Origin: CALDTK01 sp965215215
Lineage (GTDB): Bacteria > Bacteroidota > Bacteroidia > Chitinophagales > Saprospiraceae
Length of the DNA stretch: 64,000 nucleotides
Direction: 5' to 3'
NCBI GenBank assembly: GCA_965215215.1
Contig: OZ244043.1
Coordinates: forward strand, 3,286,001 to 3,350,000
The notes under the pieces: generated by a model
The model's database searches: none
What the model saw: only the letters and a program-made list of their open reading frames with translations
What the model was told of the DNA's origin: nothing
Part shown: in pieces, positions 32,915 to 40,461 of the stretch
Layout of the letters: every line of letters starts with the position of its first letter
Numbering within the stretch: position 1 is the stretch's first letter
Position numbers and translations under genes: made by a program

Positions 32915-33952
32915 ATGCTCAAAGAACTACTACGATTTGTAATGTGCGCCGGAACCGGCCTGATCTGCACTACTGCCGGGGCGCAGGATGCAGTTTTCAG
33001 TCAGTTCTACACGGCACCGATCCTGCTCAATCCCGCCTTCGCCGGTACGACCCGGGCCCCGAGCATCGCGCTCAACCACCGCTCTCAGTACGTCGGATTC
33101 GCCAGTGGAATACCCTACAAAACGTACAGCGTTTCCTACGGACAGTACCTCCAACCCCTCCGTTCGGGCATCGGATTAAGTATCGTAGCCGACGATGCGG
33201 GCGATAATCTACTGGCTACCTACGAGGCGAAGGCTTCGTATAGCTACCAAGTGCAGATCGATCCGCAGCAGAGCATCCGGATTGGATTGAGTGCCGGGTT
33301 TAGGCACAAAAGAATCAACTGGAGCCGGCTGGTTTTCTACGATCAAATCGACCCGGTTACCGGCGCGATCGGCCCGGACGGCGAGCCGAATCCCTCCCTC
33401 GAGGAGCAGCCCGACAAGCCGAACGTAACCTACCCCGACTTTGGCGCCGGCGTACTTTACGCCGGCAAGCTCGCCTACGTGGGCGTTAGCGCGAATCACC
33501 TCACCACGCCCGACGACCGAATCGCGGCCGTTGGCCCGGGTGGGTTCTACACGGGTTACCCCATACTCCTGAGCGTACAAACGGGCGCGCAAATTCCGCT
33601 CGATCAAAACCGGGCGAACTCGAAACGTTTTGTAACCCCCAACATCCTGTACGCCCGCCAGGGGCCTTTCGAACAACTCAACCTAGGGGCCTACGTCGGC
33701 TTCGGGCAGGTGTTCGGCGGTGCTTGGTTCCGGCACACGTTCGGCAATGCGGACGCGATAATAGGGGTGGTCGGATTCGAGTACGACATGTACAAGATCG
33801 GCTACAGCTACGACGCCACGGTGAGCGAGCTCGCGGGGGTGAGCACGGGTACCCACGAGGTGAGCCTGCAGCTCAACTTCGAAAATGCCTGGTTTATCAA
33901 GAAGCGACGGCAAGCCGACCGATACAACGATTGCCTGCAGCTGTTTAGGTAG
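32915..33952 (+). CDS. PorP/SprF-family type IX secretion outer-membrane protein
   Basis: 345 residues from the ATG at 32915 (MLKELLRFVMCAGTGLICTTAGAQ, a signal peptide); two earlier in-frame codons are rejected. The mature start is typical of PorP/SprF: DAVFSQFYTAPILLNPAFAGTTRAPSIALNHRSQYVG. It continues with repeated beta-barrel strands ending in YDATVSELAGVSTGTHEVSLQLNF. Members anchor T9SS adhesins or bind PorE at the outer membrane. The gene sits between porU and gldJ, where other Bacteroidota usually have no sprF, and is followed by a short hairpin. Which paralogue it is cannot be decided without alignment, so no symbol is given. Confidence 0.9.
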   Translation: MLKELLRFVMCAGTGLICTTAGAQDAVFSQFYTAPILLNPAFAGTTRAPSIALNHRSQYVGFASGIPYKTYSVSYGQYLQPLRSGIGLSIVADDAGDNLLATYEAKASYSYQVQIDPQQSIRIGLSAGFRHKRINWSRLVFYDQIDPVTGAIGPDGEPNPSLEEQPDKPNVTYPDFGAGVLYAGKLAYVGVSANHLTTPDDRIAAVGPGGFYTGYPILLSVQTGAQIPLDQNRANSKRFVTPNILYARQGPFEQLNLGAYVGFGQVFGGAWFRHTFGNADAIIGVVGFEYDMYKIGYSYDATVSELAGVSTGTHEVSLQLNFENAWFIKKRRQADRYNDCLQLFR

Positions 33953-33954
33953 TT

Positions 33955-33971
33955 TTGGCGCAAGCCGCCAA
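33955..33971 (+). terminator. Hairpin after the porP/sprF-like gene
   Basis: TTGGCG and CGCCAA form 6-base arms around CAAGC two bases past the stop codon. There is no T tract, so it may be a weak terminator or an mRNA-stabilising hairpin. It lies about 75 bases ahead of the sigma-54 promoter of gldJ and could instead be a protein-binding palindrome. Confidence 0.35.
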
Positions 33972-34043
33972 CCGAACCCTTTCGCAATCTGTACGTACGC
34001 AACAATGACTCCGGGGTAGCTTCGTTTACCCCCTGTCGGTTAC

Positions 34044-34060
34044 TTGGCGCATTCCTTGCT
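34044..34060 (+). promoter_or_regulatory. Sigma-54 (-24/-12) promoter of gldJ
   Basis: TTGGCGCATTCCTTGCT fits the sigma-54 consensus TTGGCACGNNNNTTGCW at 11 of 13 defined positions. It has the obligatory GG and GC separated by exactly ten bases (GG 34046-34047, GC 34058-34059). A start near 34071 gives a leader of about 50 bases to the gldJ ATG at 34121. It shares its first eight bases with the element before the sigma-54 activator gene at 46060. Confidence 0.65.
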
Positions 34061-34120
34061 AGATTTAGATATCGGTATACTAACGCCCCTCCTCGGGTGC
34101 ATAGAGACGAAAAAGACGTG

Positions 34121-35623
34121 ATGAAGCAATTTTTTCAGTTCGGCCTTATCGCCCTCGCGGCGGCCACACTCCTCCCCAGCTGTAAGGAGTCTGAGCGCTC
34201 CGCCAGCACGGGCTGGAAATACAACGACCAGAAGTGGGGCGGCTTCGAGAAGCTCGACAACGAAGGTCAGATGACCGGTCCGAACCTCGTGCTCATCGAG
34301 GGCGGTACGTTTACCATGGGCCTCAGCGAGGAGGACGTGATCCGCGAGTGGAACAACGTACCCCGCCGCGTGACGGTCTCGAGTTTCTACATGGACGAAA
34401 CCGAGGTCGCCAATATCGACTACCGGGAGTACCTGTATTGGACGAAGCGCGTGTTCGGCGAGAGCTATCCCGAGGTGTTCAACAACGCGCTGCCCGATAC
34501 GCTCGTTTGGCGCGAAGAACTCTCCTACAACGAGCCGTACGTAGAAACGTACTTCCGGCACCCGAGCTACGATGCCTACCCCGTGGTCGGGGTGAGTTGG
34601 AATCAAGCCAACGATTTTTGTAAATGGCGCACCGACCGGGTCAACGAGATGCTGCTCGTGGAGCGAGGCATCCTCAACCTGAATCCGGAGCAAAAAGACG
34701 GTGATAACTTCAATACCGAGGCTTACCTCGTAGGTCAGTACCAGGGCGATGTCCGCAAGAACCTCAAGGACCTTAGTTCCGGCGGCGAGCGTCCCGTACG
34801 CTTCGAGGACGGCATCCTGCTGCCGAGCTACCGCCTGCCTACCGAGGCGGAGTGGGAGTACGCCGCGCTCGGCTTGCAGGGCAATATGGCCAACGAAAAG
34901 GACGAGCTGATCACCGATCGACGTATTTACCCTTGGGACGGCAACAGTGTCCGTTCGCAGAAGCGCGATAAGTATCAGGGCAAGATCCTCGCCAACTTCA
35001 AGCGCGGCGACGGTGACTACATGGGGATGGCCGGTAACCTCAACGACCACGCCTCGATTACCGCGCCGGTTAGAACGTTTCAACCCAACGACTTCGGGCT
35101 CTACCACATGGCCGGTAACGTGAGCGAGTGGACGATGGACCTCTACCGCCCGATGAGTTCGATCACGCTGCGCGATGTCGAGAACCACGACCTCAACCCG
35201 TACCGCGGCGGTAATTTTCAGGCACTCGAGACGAACGAGGAGGGCAAACCCGCTGAGAAAGACTCGCTCGGGCGCCTCCGTTACCGCTACATCGAGGACG
35301 ATGAGGTTGCGGGCCGCGAGAACTACAAAACGGCTCGTGTTTACAACTACCTCGACGGTGACGAGCAATCTTCCGCTACCTACGAGTACGGGGTTAGCTC
35401 GCTGATTAGCGACAAGAGTCGCGTGATCAAAGGCGGAAGCTGGGCCGACCGCGCCTGGTGGCTCTCCCCGGGTACACGGCGCTTCAAGGAGGAAGACAAG
35501 GCCGACCGCACGATCGGTTTCCGCTGCGCGATGACGCGCACGGGTGGTCCTTCCGGCAACGAGGACACCGGCGGCAACGTTTTCAAAGATTCCAACAAGA
35601 AGCAGAAGCGTCGCTTCAAGTAG
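34121..35623 (+). CDS. gldJ: Gliding motility / T9SS lipoprotein GldJ
   Basis: 500 residues from the ATG at 34121. The signal peptide MKQFFQFGLIALAAATLLPSC ends in a lipobox with Cys21. The formylglycine-generating-enzyme-like (SUMF1) fold is clear: GPNLVLIEGGTFTMG, VSSFYMDETEVANIDYREYLYW, YRLPTEAEWEYAAL, FGLYHMAGNVSEWTMDLY and VIKGGSWADRAWWLSPGTRRF...TIGFRCAM. The SGWKYND start of the mature part and the WNNVPRR segment fit GldJ rather than the paralogue GldK. GldJ is needed for gliding and stabilises GldK in the T9SS ring. Its nearness to porU and porV repeats the flavobacterial order. It is preceded by a sigma-54 promoter and followed by a terminator. Confidence 0.93.
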   Translation: MKQFFQFGLIALAAATLLPSCKESERSASTGWKYNDQKWGGFEKLDNEGQMTGPNLVLIEGGTFTMGLSEEDVIREWNNVPRRVTVSSFYMDETEVANIDYREYLYWTKRVFGESYPEVFNNALPDTLVWREELSYNEPYVETYFRHPSYDAYPVVGVSWNQANDFCKWRTDRVNEMLLVERGILNLNPEQKDGDNFNTEAYLVGQYQGDVRKNLKDLSSGGERPVRFEDGILLPSYRLPTEAEWEYAALGLQGNMANEKDELITDRRIYPWDGNSVRSQKRDKYQGKILANFKRGDGDYMGMAGNLNDHASITAPVRTFQPNDFGLYHMAGNVSEWTMDLYRPMSSITLRDVENHDLNPYRGGNFQALETNEEGKPAEKDSLGRLRYRYIEDDEVAGRENYKTARVYNYLDGDEQSSATYEYGVSSLISDKSRVIKGGSWADRAWWLSPGTRRFKEEDKADRTIGFRCAMTRTGGPSGNEDTGGNVFKDSNKKQKRRFK

Positions 35624-35644
35624 CTTTTTTAAAGCGTCGATTCT

Positions 35645-35677
35645 GTGGCCCCTTCGCTCATCCGGCGGAGGGGCCAC
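35645..35677 (+). terminator. Terminator hairpin after gldJ
   Basis: GTGGCCCCTTCGC and GCGGAGGGGCCAC form a nearly perfect stem with a seven-base loop (35645-35677), followed by TGTATTTT. It separates gldJ from murF, and the murF promoter-like element begins three bases after the stem. Confidence 0.75.
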
Positions 35678-35679
35678 TG

Positions 35680-35687
35680 TATTTTGG
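35680..35687 (+). promoter_or_regulatory. Candidate -7 promoter element of murF
   Basis: TATTTTGG (TAnnTTTG with one change) ends four bases before the murF ATG at 35692. If it is the -7 element, transcription would start at or within a base or two of the ATG, giving a leaderless mRNA. Confidence 0.45.
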
Positions 35688-35691
35688 CCCC

Positions 35692-36993
35692 ATGCTCCAG
35701 AGTCTGCTTGATGCCTTCCTCACGTGTACGGGCGTATCCACGGATTCACGGACCACGCGCACCGGCGAGCTTTTCTTCGCTCTCCAAGGGCCTTCTTTCG
35801 ACGGCAATGCGTACGCAAAAAAGGCACTCGCGCGGGGAGCGAAATACGCGGTGATCAGTCGTGCCGACGCCGCCCCGGGCGAGGTTAGCTACGTCGTCGA
35901 CGATACGTTGCTGGCGTTACAGGACTTAGCCCGGGCGTACCGGCGAACTTGGACCTGCCCGGTGGTAGGTCTCACGGGCAGCAACGGGAAGACGACGACC
36001 AAGGAGCTGCTCGCCGCTGCCCTGGCCACCGTGTACCGTGTGCACTCGACGGCCGGAAATTTCAACAACCACATCGGTGTACCGCTTACCCTCCTGCGCA
36101 CCCCCGCGAACGCGGAGCTAGCCGTTGTGGAGATGGGCGCTAACCACGTTGGGGAGATCGGTGAGCTCAGTGCGATCGCCGAGCCCACCCACGGCTTGAT
36201 CACCAACATAGGCCGTGCGCACCTCGAGGGCTTCGGGGGCCTCGACGGGGTACGTAGAGGGAAGCGCGAGCTGTTCGATTTTCTAGCGGAGCAAGGCGGC
36301 CACGCCTTCGTCAACCGCGATGACGCCGAGGTGAGTAAGCTCGTGCACCCCGGATCGAGGTTGCTTTTCTACAGCGGCGAGGGTGCCCCGGGGCAAGCTT
36401 CGGACGTCTTGCGCGGGGAGCTCATTCAGGAGTTTCCGGAAGTGAGCGGAACGCTACGGGTGGGGGAGCGAGCACAGCCCTTTACGAGTCGGTTGCCGGG
36501 GGTTCACAACTACCGCAACCTGCTGGCGGCCGCGGCGATAGCGAGTTACTTCAAGGTGCCGTTACCGAAAATCGCCGGGGCGTTTGCCGCCTACCAGTCC
36601 GCTAACCAACGCAGCGAAGTGCGTACCTGGCGCGGCAGCACGCTGCTCTTCGATGCCTACAACGCGAATCCGGACAGCGTAGCCGCCTCCCTCGCGTGGC
36701 TGGCGAGCCGTCCTGAGCCCCGCAAGATCGTTGTCCTGGGGGAGCTAGCCGAACTCGGGGACGACACGGCGCCCGCGCACCTGGAGGCAGCGAAGTCCGC
36801 GGCCGCAATCCCGGGTGCCGAAGTCGCGCTGTTCGGGTCTGCTTACGCCAAAACGCCCCGACTCCCACCCGCGGCACGGGTTTTTGCGGAAGCGGACCCG
36901 TTGGCGGCCTGGCTCGCCGAGCGCGCGGGCTCGCAGCGGACGGTGATTTTGCTCAAGGGCAGTCGGTCGAACCGGATGGAGCAACTGCTCTAA
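35692..36993 (+). CDS. murF: UDP-N-acetylmuramoyl-tripeptide--D-alanyl-D-alanine ligase
   Basis: 433 residues from the ATG at 35692; the open frame back to 35458 overlaps gldJ and is rejected. MurF adds D-Ala-D-Ala to the UDP-MurNAc-tripeptide, the last cytoplasmic step before lipid I. The ATP-binding loop is VVGLTGSNGKTTTKELL (residues 91-107). Also seen are STAGNFNNHIGVPLTLL, VVEMGANHVGEIGELSAIAEPTHGLITNIGRAHLEGFG and the C-terminal domain FDAYNANPDSVAASLAWL. It stands alone, away from a mur/fts cluster, and its stop overlaps the next gene tail to tail by four bases. Confidence 0.97.
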   Translation: MLQSLLDAFLTCTGVSTDSRTTRTGELFFALQGPSFDGNAYAKKALARGAKYAVISRADAAPGEVSYVVDDTLLALQDLARAYRRTWTCPVVGLTGSNGKTTTKELLAAALATVYRVHSTAGNFNNHIGVPLTLLRTPANAELAVVEMGANHVGEIGELSAIAEPTHGLITNIGRAHLEGFGGLDGVRRGKRELFDFLAEQGGHAFVNRDDAEVSKLVHPGSRLLFYSGEGAPGQASDVLRGELIQEFPEVSGTLRVGERAQPFTSRLPGVHNYRNLLAAAAIASYFKVPLPKIAGAFAAYQSANQRSEVRTWRGSTLLFDAYNANPDSVAASLAWLASRPEPRKIVVLGELAELGDDTAPAHLEAAKSAAAIPGAEVALFGSAYAKTPRLPPAARVFAEADPLAAWLAERAGSQRTVILLKGSRSNRMEQLL

Positions 36994-38099
36994 ACGAAGC
37001 GTTTGTAGGCCTCGACGAGCCTGTCGGGGAGCTCGTGCTCGCAGGCCTTTAGGTAGTCAGCGTAGGTGCACGGAATGTAGCGGTGTCGGGGGGCACCGTC
37101 GTTGGCGTAGGGCATCTCCATCCACCAGCGCCCGGAGCGTTCGGATTTCCAGAAGGTCAAATCCGAGTTGCCGCCCTCCATCTTGACGATGTACTCGGTG
37201 AGCCCTTCCGTTGTCCCCGGGAAATCAAACTTGCGGTGCACGTAGCCTTCGATAAAATACCACAGCATCTGGGCTAGGGTATCCGCGCACTGTCCGGTAG
37301 GGTCGCGCTCGGCGTAGTAGCCGTATACCCCGAAGGAGGTGACCTTGTCGCTCATGCCCGTGAACCGGCACAGCTGACAGGCCTCTTCGCTGCTTAGCCC
37401 ACTGCTGCCGATGGGCTCCTGAGCGGGAGCGTCGTTCGTTTTCAAGGCGGAGAGCTGCATGATCACCGCGTCCGCATCGCGGATCACCGGCTCGCACTCC
37501 TCGAGCGTATACTTGATGTGGCCGAGTCGGTAGAACTCGAAGTGGTGCTGGTGCAGGTACTCGAGCGCGGCGGGATCGTTGTAGTGGCTCTGGTAGCCGA
37601 GGGCCGCGAGGTGGAAGAGGCGGACCGGGGTGAGGTCGAAGATCTGATCGAGGTACCGCTTCTCGGTGGGGACGTCGCGCGCTTGAAAGTCTAGCCGATC
37701 GTCGATGAGTACGAGGTTGGTTAGGAATTCGGCCTGGTGGTAACCGAGGTACTGCGCGAGGCAGTTATCCCGCTCACGTCCGATAAACACGGGCGTTACG
37801 CCCGCCAACAGGAGCTCCTGCATGATGGGAGCGTTGACGGCTCCCCCCGGGCGGCGCGCGTTGCCGAGGTCGACGAGCCGAAGTTCCTCGCCGGGGCGCG
37901 CCATGCGGTAGAGGTGGTTGCGCACCCGATCGGCCTCGGTGGCGTCGAGCCCGATGAGCGCAACGCCACCGGAGCGGAGGTCGGGCAGCCCGTCTTCAGC
38001 CGTGTAGCCGCGGTAAATGTGTCCGAGCTGCCAAACCTCGTAGTCGTCGGCTTGCCAGAAGGACATAAGTTCGGAGGGCTGGAGCCAGTGATCGAGCAT
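36990..38099 (-). CDS. Degenerate ureohydrolase (arginase/formiminoglutamase)-like protein
   Basis: A 369-residue protein with the arginase-deacetylase layout: GGVALIGLDATEADRVRNHLYRM, LVDLGNARRPGGAVNAPIMQELLLAGVTPVFIGRERDN, LVLIDDRLDF, and GLSSEEACQLCRFTGMSDKVTSFGVYGYY. Canonical enzymes hold two Mn ions with GGDHS, DAHxD and SxDxD. Here the corresponding positions read IGRERDN, IDDRLDF and approximately QLSALK, so most ligands are missing. Catalysis as an arginase is therefore unlikely. Bacteroidota carry such proteins widely under the formimidoylglutamase label; a structural or regulatory role is possible. Stop codons of this gene and murF overlap by four bases. Confidence 0.75.
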   Translation of the reverse strand: MLDHWLQPSELMSFWQADDYEVWQLGHIYRGYTAEDGLPDLRSGGVALIGLDATEADRVRNHLYRMARPGEELRLVDLGNARRPGGAVNAPIMQELLLAGVTPVFIGRERDNCLAQYLGYHQAEFLTNLVLIDDRLDFQARDVPTEKRYLDQIFDLTPVRLFHLAALGYQSHYNDPAALEYLHQHHFEFYRLGHIKYTLEECEPVIRDADAVIMQLSALKTNDAPAQEPIGSSGLSSEEACQLCRFTGMSDKVTSFGVYGYYAERDPTGQCADTLAQMLWYFIEGYVHRKFDFPGTTEGLTEYIVKMEGGNSDLTFWKSERSGRWWMEMPYANDGAPRHRYIPCTYADYLKACEHELPDRLVEAYKRFV

Positions 38100-38456
38100 G
38101 CAAACGGGCGTGGGGATGACGGGGCGGAAGGTAGTTGCTCACACTAGCTAGCCGTCTAAAGAATTCAGACGTCGATGTAGGTATAGGAATGTATTGCTTA
38201 GGTTATGTACGTTTGTCGCCGTAGCTCCTGCGCGGTATAATGCGCGACTCTACTTAAACGCACGCACTTGAACCAAAGCAATCAGCTTCCAGTTGCACGC
38301 ACTGACTTCGAAACTCTCACTTATCGGAAGGATCGCGAACACGCTCCGGCGTAGCTACGCTGTGGAAAGACAACCTACCACAGGATAAAGTACGCTTATA
38401 GGTTTGTTCGCGAACCCACTATTCCTCGTCGACACGACTACACAGAAAAAATCAGC
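38100..38456. other. 357-base non-coding region upstream of ompA-like gene
   Basis: No open frame of note. It is AT-richer than its surroundings and separates the divergent ureohydrolase-like and OmpA-like genes. Two strings fit the -7 pattern TAnnTTTG exactly: TACGTTTG at 38208-38215 and TAGGTTTG at 38399-38406. The long leader left by the upstream one could carry RNA-level control, which is common for abundant OmpA proteins, but I see no strong hairpin. Confidence 0.6.
38399..38406 (+). promoter_or_regulatory. Candidate -7 promoter element of the ompA-like gene
   Basis: TAGGTTTG matches TAnnTTTG perfectly, 50 bases before the ATG at 38457; a start near 38413 is expected. No clear TTG at -33. 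Confidence 0.5.
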
Positions 38457-39941
38457 ATGAACACACGCGGCATCATTTACGGCTTGGCGACGGCGCTCAC
38501 GCTGGGCGCTGCCTCATCGGCTGTGGCCCAGGACGACGACGGCCAGGTAGAATACACCCCCAAGCACATGACCGAGATCGGTTTCAACGGCGGGTTTGCT
38601 TTCCTTTCCGGTGACTACGACCTGGAGCCAGGGTACGGTGCTGGTATTCATGTCCGTCGTGCGTTCGATCACATCTTTTCTATCCGGCTGGGCGCTAATT
38701 ACTTGCGAGTCAATTCGAATGCCCCTTCGGAGGCAGAAGTATACACGTACACTAACGTCCAGACTTCGTCTTTTTCCGGAGACGCGCAGGCGGTGATGAC
38801 ACTGAACAACTTTAAGTTTAACAAGCCTGTCCGTAAGGTCAACCTTTACGTATTTGCCGGTCCTGGTGTCGGAGGACTTACCATCAAAGGTGACGGGTTA
38901 CGCGGCGGAGGTGACGCGCTCGATGTTATAGAGAGGGAAAATCTCGGCAAATCGAGCTTTTTCTTGACTGGCGGAGCCGGTTTCGCTTTTCGGGTGAGTC
39001 CTCGCTTCAACATTGGAATTGAGCACAAGGCATTCATTCCATTCGGAAAATCATCAGACTTTTTCGACGGCTACAACAATGTTGGTCTTACTTCCACCAG
39101 CTACCGCGACGTACCCAATTACACCAACATTCGCTTTAACTTCAATATCGGCAACAAGGACGAGCTCGCCGAGCCCCTCTACTGGGTCAATCCCCTCAAC
39201 CAAGTGATCGACGAGCTCACCGAGCTGAAGGCACGCCCGGTACTCGACCTGACCGATACCGACAGCGACGGTATCATCGACATGCTCGACCAGGAAACCG
39301 ATACCCCTGAAGGTGCCCCCGTTGACACGCGCGGCGTCGCGCTCGACTCCGACTCCGACGGTGTGCCCGACTACGAAGACGGTGAGCCCTACAGCCCACC
39401 CGGTATGACGGTTGACGCCAAAGGGGTTGCCGCATCACCGGGCTACATGACGCAGCCCGAGGTCGAAGATCTCATCGCTTCCAAGCTTACCGACTACGAG
39501 AACTCCACCAAGGGGAACATGGAAGATTGGTTCTTACCTATAGTTCACTTCGGCTACGACAGCTACACCGTCCGTACGGCCGATTACGGAAGCCTGAAGA
39601 ACGTCGCTGCGGTGATGAAGGCCAATCCGGACATTCGCGTTGTCGTACAGGGCTTCACGGACAAAACCGCCAGCGAGGATTATAATAAGGTGCTCAGCTA
39701 CAACCGTTCGAAAGCAGCCGTCGAGTACATCTCTAAGCGCTACGGGATTTCCGCCGATCGCCTCGTGATCATGTACGATGGCGAGGAGGATGTGCTCGTG
39801 CCAACCAATGGTCGCAGCTTTATGAACCGTCGCGTCGAGTTCCGCGTCGCTGGCCCGGACGATAAAGCCATGGCCGAACCAGAAGGTCCGCGAGCGGGCA
39901 AGGGTACTTTCTTCGAGGGAAGCAAAGATGCCGGTTACTAG
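38457..39941 (+). CDS. OmpA-family outer-membrane protein with calcium-type repeats
   Basis: 494 residues: signal peptide (MNTRGIIYGLATALTLGAASSAVAQ), an N-terminal beta-barrel of about 220 residues (TEIGFNGGFAFLSGDYDL... to FNFNIGNKDELA), then thrombospondin type 3-like acidic repeats (DTDSDGIIDMLDQETDTPEG, DSDSDGVPDYEDGEPYSPPG). A C-terminal OmpA peptidoglycan-binding domain follows (VHFGYDSYTVRTADYGSLKNVAAVMKANPDIRVVVQGFTDKTASEDYNKVLSYNRSKAAVEYI... NRRVEFRV). It anchors the outer membrane to peptidoglycan. It has a long upstream region and two hairpins downstream, as expected for a strongly expressed single gene. Confidence 0.93.
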   Translation: MNTRGIIYGLATALTLGAASSAVAQDDDGQVEYTPKHMTEIGFNGGFAFLSGDYDLEPGYGAGIHVRRAFDHIFSIRLGANYLRVNSNAPSEAEVYTYTNVQTSSFSGDAQAVMTLNNFKFNKPVRKVNLYVFAGPGVGGLTIKGDGLRGGGDALDVIERENLGKSSFFLTGGAGFAFRVSPRFNIGIEHKAFIPFGKSSDFFDGYNNVGLTSTSYRDVPNYTNIRFNFNIGNKDELAEPLYWVNPLNQVIDELTELKARPVLDLTDTDSDGIIDMLDQETDTPEGAPVDTRGVALDSDSDGVPDYEDGEPYSPPGMTVDAKGVAASPGYMTQPEVEDLIASKLTDYENSTKGNMEDWFLPIVHFGYDSYTVRTADYGSLKNVAAVMKANPDIRVVVQGFTDKTASEDYNKVLSYNRSKAAVEYISKRYGISADRLVIMYDGEEDVLVPTNGRSFMNRRVEFRVAGPDDKAMAEPEGPRAGKGTFFEGSKDAGY

Positions 39942-39960
39942 CTCATATAGCTAGCGCACT

Positions 39961-39978
39961 GGTGAACACATATTCACC
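39961..39978 (+). repeat. Small hairpin after the ompA-like gene
   Basis: GGTGAA and TTCACC form 6-base arms around CACATA, 20 bases past the stop and 8 bases before the strong terminator. It may protect the 3' end of the ompA mRNA. Confidence 0.45.
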
Positions 39979-39985
39979 ACACGCA

Positions 39986-40022
39986 CGAAAGGGGTCGCAA
40001 TCGACGATTGCGACCCCTTTCG
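39986..40022. terminator. Strong, probably bidirectional terminator
   Basis: A perfect inverted repeat with 18-base arms (CGAAAGGGGTCGCAATCG and its complement) around a single A, between the ompA-like gene and the convergent CoA-binding gene. The stem folds from either strand, so it can end transcription from both sides. Confidence 0.85.
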
Positions 40023-40072
40023 TATTGGGTTCAGCGTCACTTTGTAGTTGCGGCTGAAAGATATAAACGGCC

Positions 40073-40447
40073 TTATGCGGCTGCGTCCTCGTAGCTGCTG
40101 CTTCCGAGCATGACCAAAGTGCACGCGATCTCGTTGTGGATGCCGCACTCGGCCGCGAGCTCCATTAGCTCGGCGTTCTCCGTTCCGGGATTGTAGATGA
40201 TGCGTACCGGGCGGATCTCGTCTAGAAGGTACCCGTAGTAAGGTTTCTGACGCTCTGGATTCAAGTAGAGCGTTACCGTGTGCACGCCCGCCACGACGAT
40301 CGGGTGATCTGCGATCGGTTCGGCTTCGACGAACCCCGCGCGGTTACCTACGAGCACGACCTCGTGTCCGGCCGCTAGTAGACGGCGCGCAGCCATATTC
40401 GAGTAACGCACGGAATTTGCCGACGCCCCTAAAACGAGAGTTTTCAT
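40073..40447 (-). CDS. CoA-binding domain protein (YccU-like)
   Basis: A 124-residue single-domain Rossmann protein. The nucleotide-binding start MKTLVLGASANSVRYSNMAARRLLAAGHEVVLVGNR and the later IIYNPGTENAELMELAAECGIHNEIACTLVML match the CoA-binding fold of YccU and succinyl-CoA synthetase alpha. The reaction, if any, is unknown. It follows the pyruvate dehydrogenase E2 gene after 14 bases on the same strand, which suggests cotranscription and perhaps a link to acyl-CoA metabolism. Confidence 0.88.
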   Translation of the reverse strand: MKTLVLGASANSVRYSNMAARRLLAAGHEVVLVGNRAGFVEAEPIADHPIVVAGVHTVTLYLNPERQKPYYGYLLDEIRPVRIIYNPGTENAELMELAAECGIHNEIACTLVMLGSSSYEDAAA

Positions 40448-40461
40448 GCTCTACGAACGCG

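Noticed and set aside
34040..35677. A 545-codon open frame on the minus strand across gldJ
   Set aside because: It is the exact shadow of gldJ, gives a low-complexity Val/Leu/Arg-rich product without motifs, and exists because of codon bias in a GC-rich gene.
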